DNA of 64,000 nt from positions 1 through 64,000 of the forward strand of contig RAYF01000016.1 of assembly GCA_003611745.1 (NCBI GenBank), read 5' to 3'. The notes beneath the pieces are model-generated. The model made no database searches and had not been told where the DNA came from. It was given only the letters and a program-made list of their open reading frames with translations. The DNA is from a bacterium D16-36. Lineage in GTDB: Bacteria > Bacillota > Clostridia > Lachnospirales > Lachnospiraceae. Positions 61,508 to 64,000 of the stretch are shown here, piece after piece (positions within the stretch are counted from its first letter, which is position 1; each line of letters begins with the position of its first letter). The translations under genes were made by a program, and so were the position numbers.

Positions 61508-61706
61508 AAAAATCCTCCATGCCGTGCTCCTATTTATTTTCTATCATCTTATCCTAAATGTCAATCAAAATTTGGCACTCTGACTTTCTTCCTATGCACC
61601 GACACAGTAATATCCTGTTGTACTGATAATTTTAAAGCAGGAAATGCCCTGTCAGGATACCTTATATAAAGTATATCCCGGCAAGGCAAATATATTATCT
61701 GACTGC

Positions 61707-62912
61707 TTATTTAGAAAAAATGATATGTTCGCTCTGGAACATTTTCGTCAGCCCGAATGCCCCAATCAATGAATATAGTATATTACTGAGCACCGTCAGC
61801 AGTATCGGTGTCTGGACAGCTTCAAAGCTGAAAATCTGCACCATAGACTGTACGCTATTATACAGCGGTATGATATAATGCACAGTATTGGTGCTGGCGC
61901 CGTCGCCAAACATAGCTGTGATGCCGACCAGAGCGGCGACGATGATAAGTGGCGAACAGTATGTCTGTGCCTCCTTGATGCTCTTTGAGAATGCAGAAAT
62001 CAGTGAGACTGCAGTTACCAGAAGCAGTACCGTGGACAGGATAACAAGTGCCAGCAGTAGATAATCCGTCACCGAATACACAGAACCACTCAGGTTGTCA
62101 GATGCACTCCCCATCAACTTCGGCATAGATATAATCGTTCCGATTGTACTTGATGCACCGCTTAGCAATGCAATAAAGGAGAGCGCAAGAATCTTGCCCA
62201 GTGCAATCTGCCCGCGTTTCGCCGGTGTGACAAGAAGCGTAGCAATCGTTCCGCGCTCCTTCTCGCCCGCAATAGATTCCGGTGCAACCGCAACCGTCCC
62301 TGAGAAGAGGAACATCAACAGGAGCATCGGCAGCATGGAAGCAAATACGCTTGCAGCAGAATCCTCGTCCGATGCAAGGTCAAAGGTAACACCATCCTTC
62401 TGCCTGTTAACATCAAAGCTGTTTGCCAACAGGCTCTCAAACTCATCCAGAAGCGCCGTCATTGTCTGGAATGCGGCACTGGAAGCTGTCTCAGAAGAAT
62501 TATAAAAAATCTGTACTTCCGGTGTGTTATCAGCGCTGACCAAGCTTCTGTCTATATGGACATCCTTTTCAAAGTTTTCAGGAAAGACAACGCATAGATC
62601 AGCTTCTTTATTTATGATGTCCTCTTTCGTTTTCTCCAAATCCTTTTCCGAAGAAAGCTCCTTCACAGTAAAACCAGACTGTAGCATGCCCTGCAGCGTA
62701 TCGTCTGCCGGAAGGTTCTGTACATAGCAGACTGTCTTTTCATCCTCATCCACTGAAAACTGGTTGGAAAGGGCATCCCCCATAAAGCTGTACATCACAA
62801 ATATCATGATGCCCGGCAGCAGGATTGTTGAAAAAGCAGTCCTCTTATCCCCGAAGAAACGGGCAATTTCTTTTTTAAATATTGTTATAATAGCATTATA
62901 CATCCCTATCAC
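61707..62912 (-). CDS. ABC-2 permease, NatB-like
   Basis: The 401-aa permease has an N-terminal cytosolic start (IFKKEIARFFGDKRTAFSTI), one helix, a large extracellular loop (about residues 50-185) and five further helices, including MLPMLLLMFLFSGTVAVAPE and the conserved GEKERGTIATLLVTPAKRGQI coupling loop. This is the NatB/CcmB-type exporter layout. It overlaps the ATPase gene by 17 nt. The ATG at 62903 with AGGTGAT is a possible shorter start. Confidence 0.88.
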   Translation of the reverse strand: MIGMYNAIITIFKKEIARFFGDKRTAFSTILLPGIMIFVMYSFMGDALSNQFSVDEDEKTVCYVQNLPADDTLQGMLQSGFTVKELSSEKDLEKTKEDIINKEADLCVVFPENFEKDVHIDRSLVSADNTPEVQIFYNSSETASSAAFQTMTALLDEFESLLANSFDVNRQKDGVTFDLASDEDSAASVFASMLPMLLLMFLFSGTVAVAPESIAGEKERGTIATLLVTPAKRGQIALGKILALSFIALLSGASSTIGTIISMPKLMGSASDNLSGSVYSVTDYLLLALVILSTVLLLVTAVSLISAFSKSIKEAQTYCSPLIIVAALVGITAMFGDGASTNTVHYIIPLYNSVQSMVQIFSFEAVQTPILLTVLSNILYSLIGAFGLTKMFQSEHIIFSK

Positions 62913-63675
62913 CTACACTTTCTTTATAAATTTCAAAGAAACGGTCCTCAAGGGATAAACCGTTTTTCACCGCTTCAAGGGTATCACAGACTATCATATG
63001 TCCATCGACTACCACACCGACACGGTCACAGACCTTCTCAATCAGGCTGAAAATATGTGTGGAGACAATCACTGTCTTCCCCTGCTTTTTCAAATCCAGC
63101 AGGAAATCTGTCACTACCTTGGCAGTCAGTACGTCAAGCCCGTTTGTCGGCTCATCAAAAATAATAACATTCGGCCAGTGTACAAGTGAGATGGCAAGTG
63201 ACACTTTCTGCTTCATTCCAGTAGAAAGGTTGGCAACCTTAACTTCGGCAAACTTATCAATCCCAAAAATCCCGAAAAGCATCTTTTTGCGCTCTGCTGT
63301 CATTTCCTTCGGAATCTGGTGCAGTTCTGAAAAGAAATCAAATAAATAATTCGGTGTAAAAAAATCCTCTAATTTCAGATCTGTTGTCAAGAACGCTATC
63401 TTGCTCCGTACATCCTCGGCATTGTTTAATATGCTGCTTCCATCTATAATAGCATCGCCGGAATCCGGGCGGATTAACGTAGATAGCATGCGCAGCGTCG
63501 TTGTCTTGCCAGCCCCGTTCGGCCCTAACAGGCCGAAAATTTCTCCTTCGTATGCCGTAAATGATAAATCATTTACAGCTGTTTTGGTTTTCTCCTTCGT
63601 CCCTTCAATTTTCTGCTGTTTTGCAGAAAGTTTAAAAGTTTTCGAAAGATGATTTGCTTGAATCAATTCTTTCAT
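62896..63675 (-). CDS. ABC transporter ATP-binding protein, NatA-like
   Basis: This approximately 259-aa ATPase has Walker A GPNGAGKTTTLRML, a signature in NLSTGMKQKVSLAI, Walker B VIIFDEPTNGLD and switch His in VSTHIFSLIEKV. Together with the permease it resembles the NatAB sodium exporter, though the substrate is unproven. The start near 63675-63678 (GGAGG upstream) is chosen. The longer frame to 63780 only translates a dispersed repeat in the leader. Confidence 0.9.
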   Translation of the reverse strand: MKELIQANHLSKTFKLSAKQQKIEGTKEKTKTAVNDLSFTAYEGEIFGLLGPNGAGKTTTLRMLSTLIRPDSGDAIIDGSSILNNAEDVRSKIAFLTTDLKLEDFFTPNYLFDFFSELHQIPKEMTAERKKMLFGIFGIDKFAEVKVANLSTGMKQKVSLAISLVHWPNVIIFDEPTNGLDVLTAKVVTDFLLDLKKQGKTVIVSTHIFSLIEKVCDRVGVVVDGHMIVCDTLEAVKNGLSLEDRFFEIYKESVGDRDV

Positions 63676-63713
63676 CATAATCCTCCATATACCGCTCTCG
63701 GCGGTTTCTAAAA

Positions 63714-63796
63714 AAGGGCACAGACTTCGCTTGTGCCCTAGCAAAAATGCTAAAGCATTTTTGTTGGTGCACCACCACACACCGAGAACTTTCCTA
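63714..63796 (-). repeat. Composite dispersed repeat in the NatA leader
   Basis: On the minus strand: head TAGGAAAGTTCTCGGTGTGT with GGTGG, hairpin AAAAATGCTTTAGCATTTTT, and hairpin GGGCACAAGCGAAGTCTGTG (closing CCC) with a six-T run, about 40 nt before the gene. A possible promoter (TTGCAG-N17-TAAACT) lies upstream of the head, so the whole element would be in the 5' leader. Confidence 0.7.
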
Positions 63797-63892
63797 ATAT
63801 TAAAACAGTTTACCGTATTCTTTTGTTCCCTGCAAGCATCCAGGAAAATAATAAGGAAAAAGTAAGATTTTGCGGTTACATTTTATACCGAA

Positions 63893-63922
63893 GCGTGTTT
63901 GAGAATGAATTTTCAAATACGC
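63893..63922. repeat. GCGTGTTTG hairpin repeat overlapping mtnA end
   Basis: GCGTGTTTGAGAAT and ATTTTCAAATACGC pair over 14 bp with two wobbles. On the minus strand it supplies the last codons and stop (GAGCGTATTTGA) of the preceding gene. Confidence 0.6.
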
Positions 63923-64000
63923 TCCAGTTCAGCAGGCGTGCTTACAATGCCTTTTTCCGTGATAAAGCCGGAAATCAGGGTATGGTCTGTCACATCAAAT
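63913..64000 (-). CDS. mtnA: C-terminus of a probable methylthioribose-1-phosphate isomerase
   Basis: Only the last 28 codons lie in the window: FDVTDHTLISGFITEKGIVS, then TPAELERI and stop. The FDVTP..LI..IITEKG signature near the C-terminus is typical of MtnA/eIF2B-like isomerases of the methionine salvage pathway. The call rests on this short stretch. Confidence 0.55.
   Translation of the reverse strand, partial: FDVTDHTLISGFITEKGIVSTPAELERI

Noticed and set aside
63676-63780. Longer N-terminus for the NatA-like ATPase
   Set aside because: The extra residues are the translation of the dispersed repeat, and a strong GGAGG lies right before the internal ATG pair.
1-64000. tRNA, rRNA, prophage, intact insertion sequence or replication origin
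   Set aside because: No T-arm/acceptor signatures, transposase, integrase, phage structural gene or DnaA-box cluster was recognised by reading.

Overview
The window looks like chromosomal DNA of a Gram-positive anaerobe of the Lachnospiraceae type (Blautia, Dorea, Mediterraneibacter and relatives). The basis is moderate GC, strong GGAGG ribosome sites, TTGACA/TATAAT promoters, a radical SAM HydE (FeFe-hydrogenase maturation), a GGGtGRT protein paired with a NifU-like scaffold, a rubredoxin-type flavin reductase, an LtaS-like enzyme and cellobiose phosphorylase. No rRNA, tRNA, CRISPR array, prophage or intact transposase was seen. The genus is an inference.

Layout. 1-5 kb: a TtcA-like ATPase, a LysM protein behind an SOS-like box, a zinc-ribbon/HTH protein, a flavin reductase-rubredoxin, two Uma2-family nucleases, and an unlisted type I toxin-antitoxin locus (33-aa hydrophobic peptide with a convergent antisense RNA). 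5-16.4 kb, all minus strand: the GGGtGRT/NifU-like pair, a left-handed beta-helix protein, topB, and a run purM-purN-purD-glyA-LUD protein-hydE. 16.7-18.2 kb: a 55-aa coiled-coil ORF and a HipA-like kinase with an unknown partner.

18.4-36.6 kb is an accessory island and the most interesting part. It holds a RiPP (modified peptide) cluster: a double-glycine precursor with a five-Cys core, two different radical SAM/SPASM maturases (one with an in-frame TGA), a C39 peptidase-ABC exporter and an ABC-2 transporter. A divergent BlaI-type repressor and M56 (BlaR1-like) sensor protease flank it. Two promoters 15 kb apart carry an identical 12-7-12 dyad, one in front of the maturases and one in front of a secreted-protein gene, which suggests one regulon. 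The island also contains three paralogous secreted proteins, a second ABC transporter operon, small membrane and secreted proteins, and a decayed, internally deleted copy of the RiPP transporter cassette.

36.7-47.3 kb: cellobiose phosphorylase and a divergent AraC-type regulator, separated by three consecutive long imperfect palindromes, then a minus-strand block comEA - response regulator - sensor kinase - GerMN lipoprotein - comEC. 47.6-52.7 kb: a DUF606 transporter whose Shine-Dalgarno sequence lies in a perfect hairpin, a 700-bp imperfect palindrome, and argD-argB diverging from argG across ArgR-type sites. 52.8-64 kb: an AAA ATPase with a small helical partner, a second HipA-like kinase, and an envelope/housekeeping run (maf, histidine phosphatase, DUF1266 lipoprotein, SseB-like protein, LtaS-like synthase, NatAB-like ABC transporter), ending in the C-terminus of a probable mtnA.

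A recurring theme is abundant intergenic palindromic DNA: several dispersed hairpin families recur through the window, and one copy has become part of the coding sequence of the GerMN lipoprotein.
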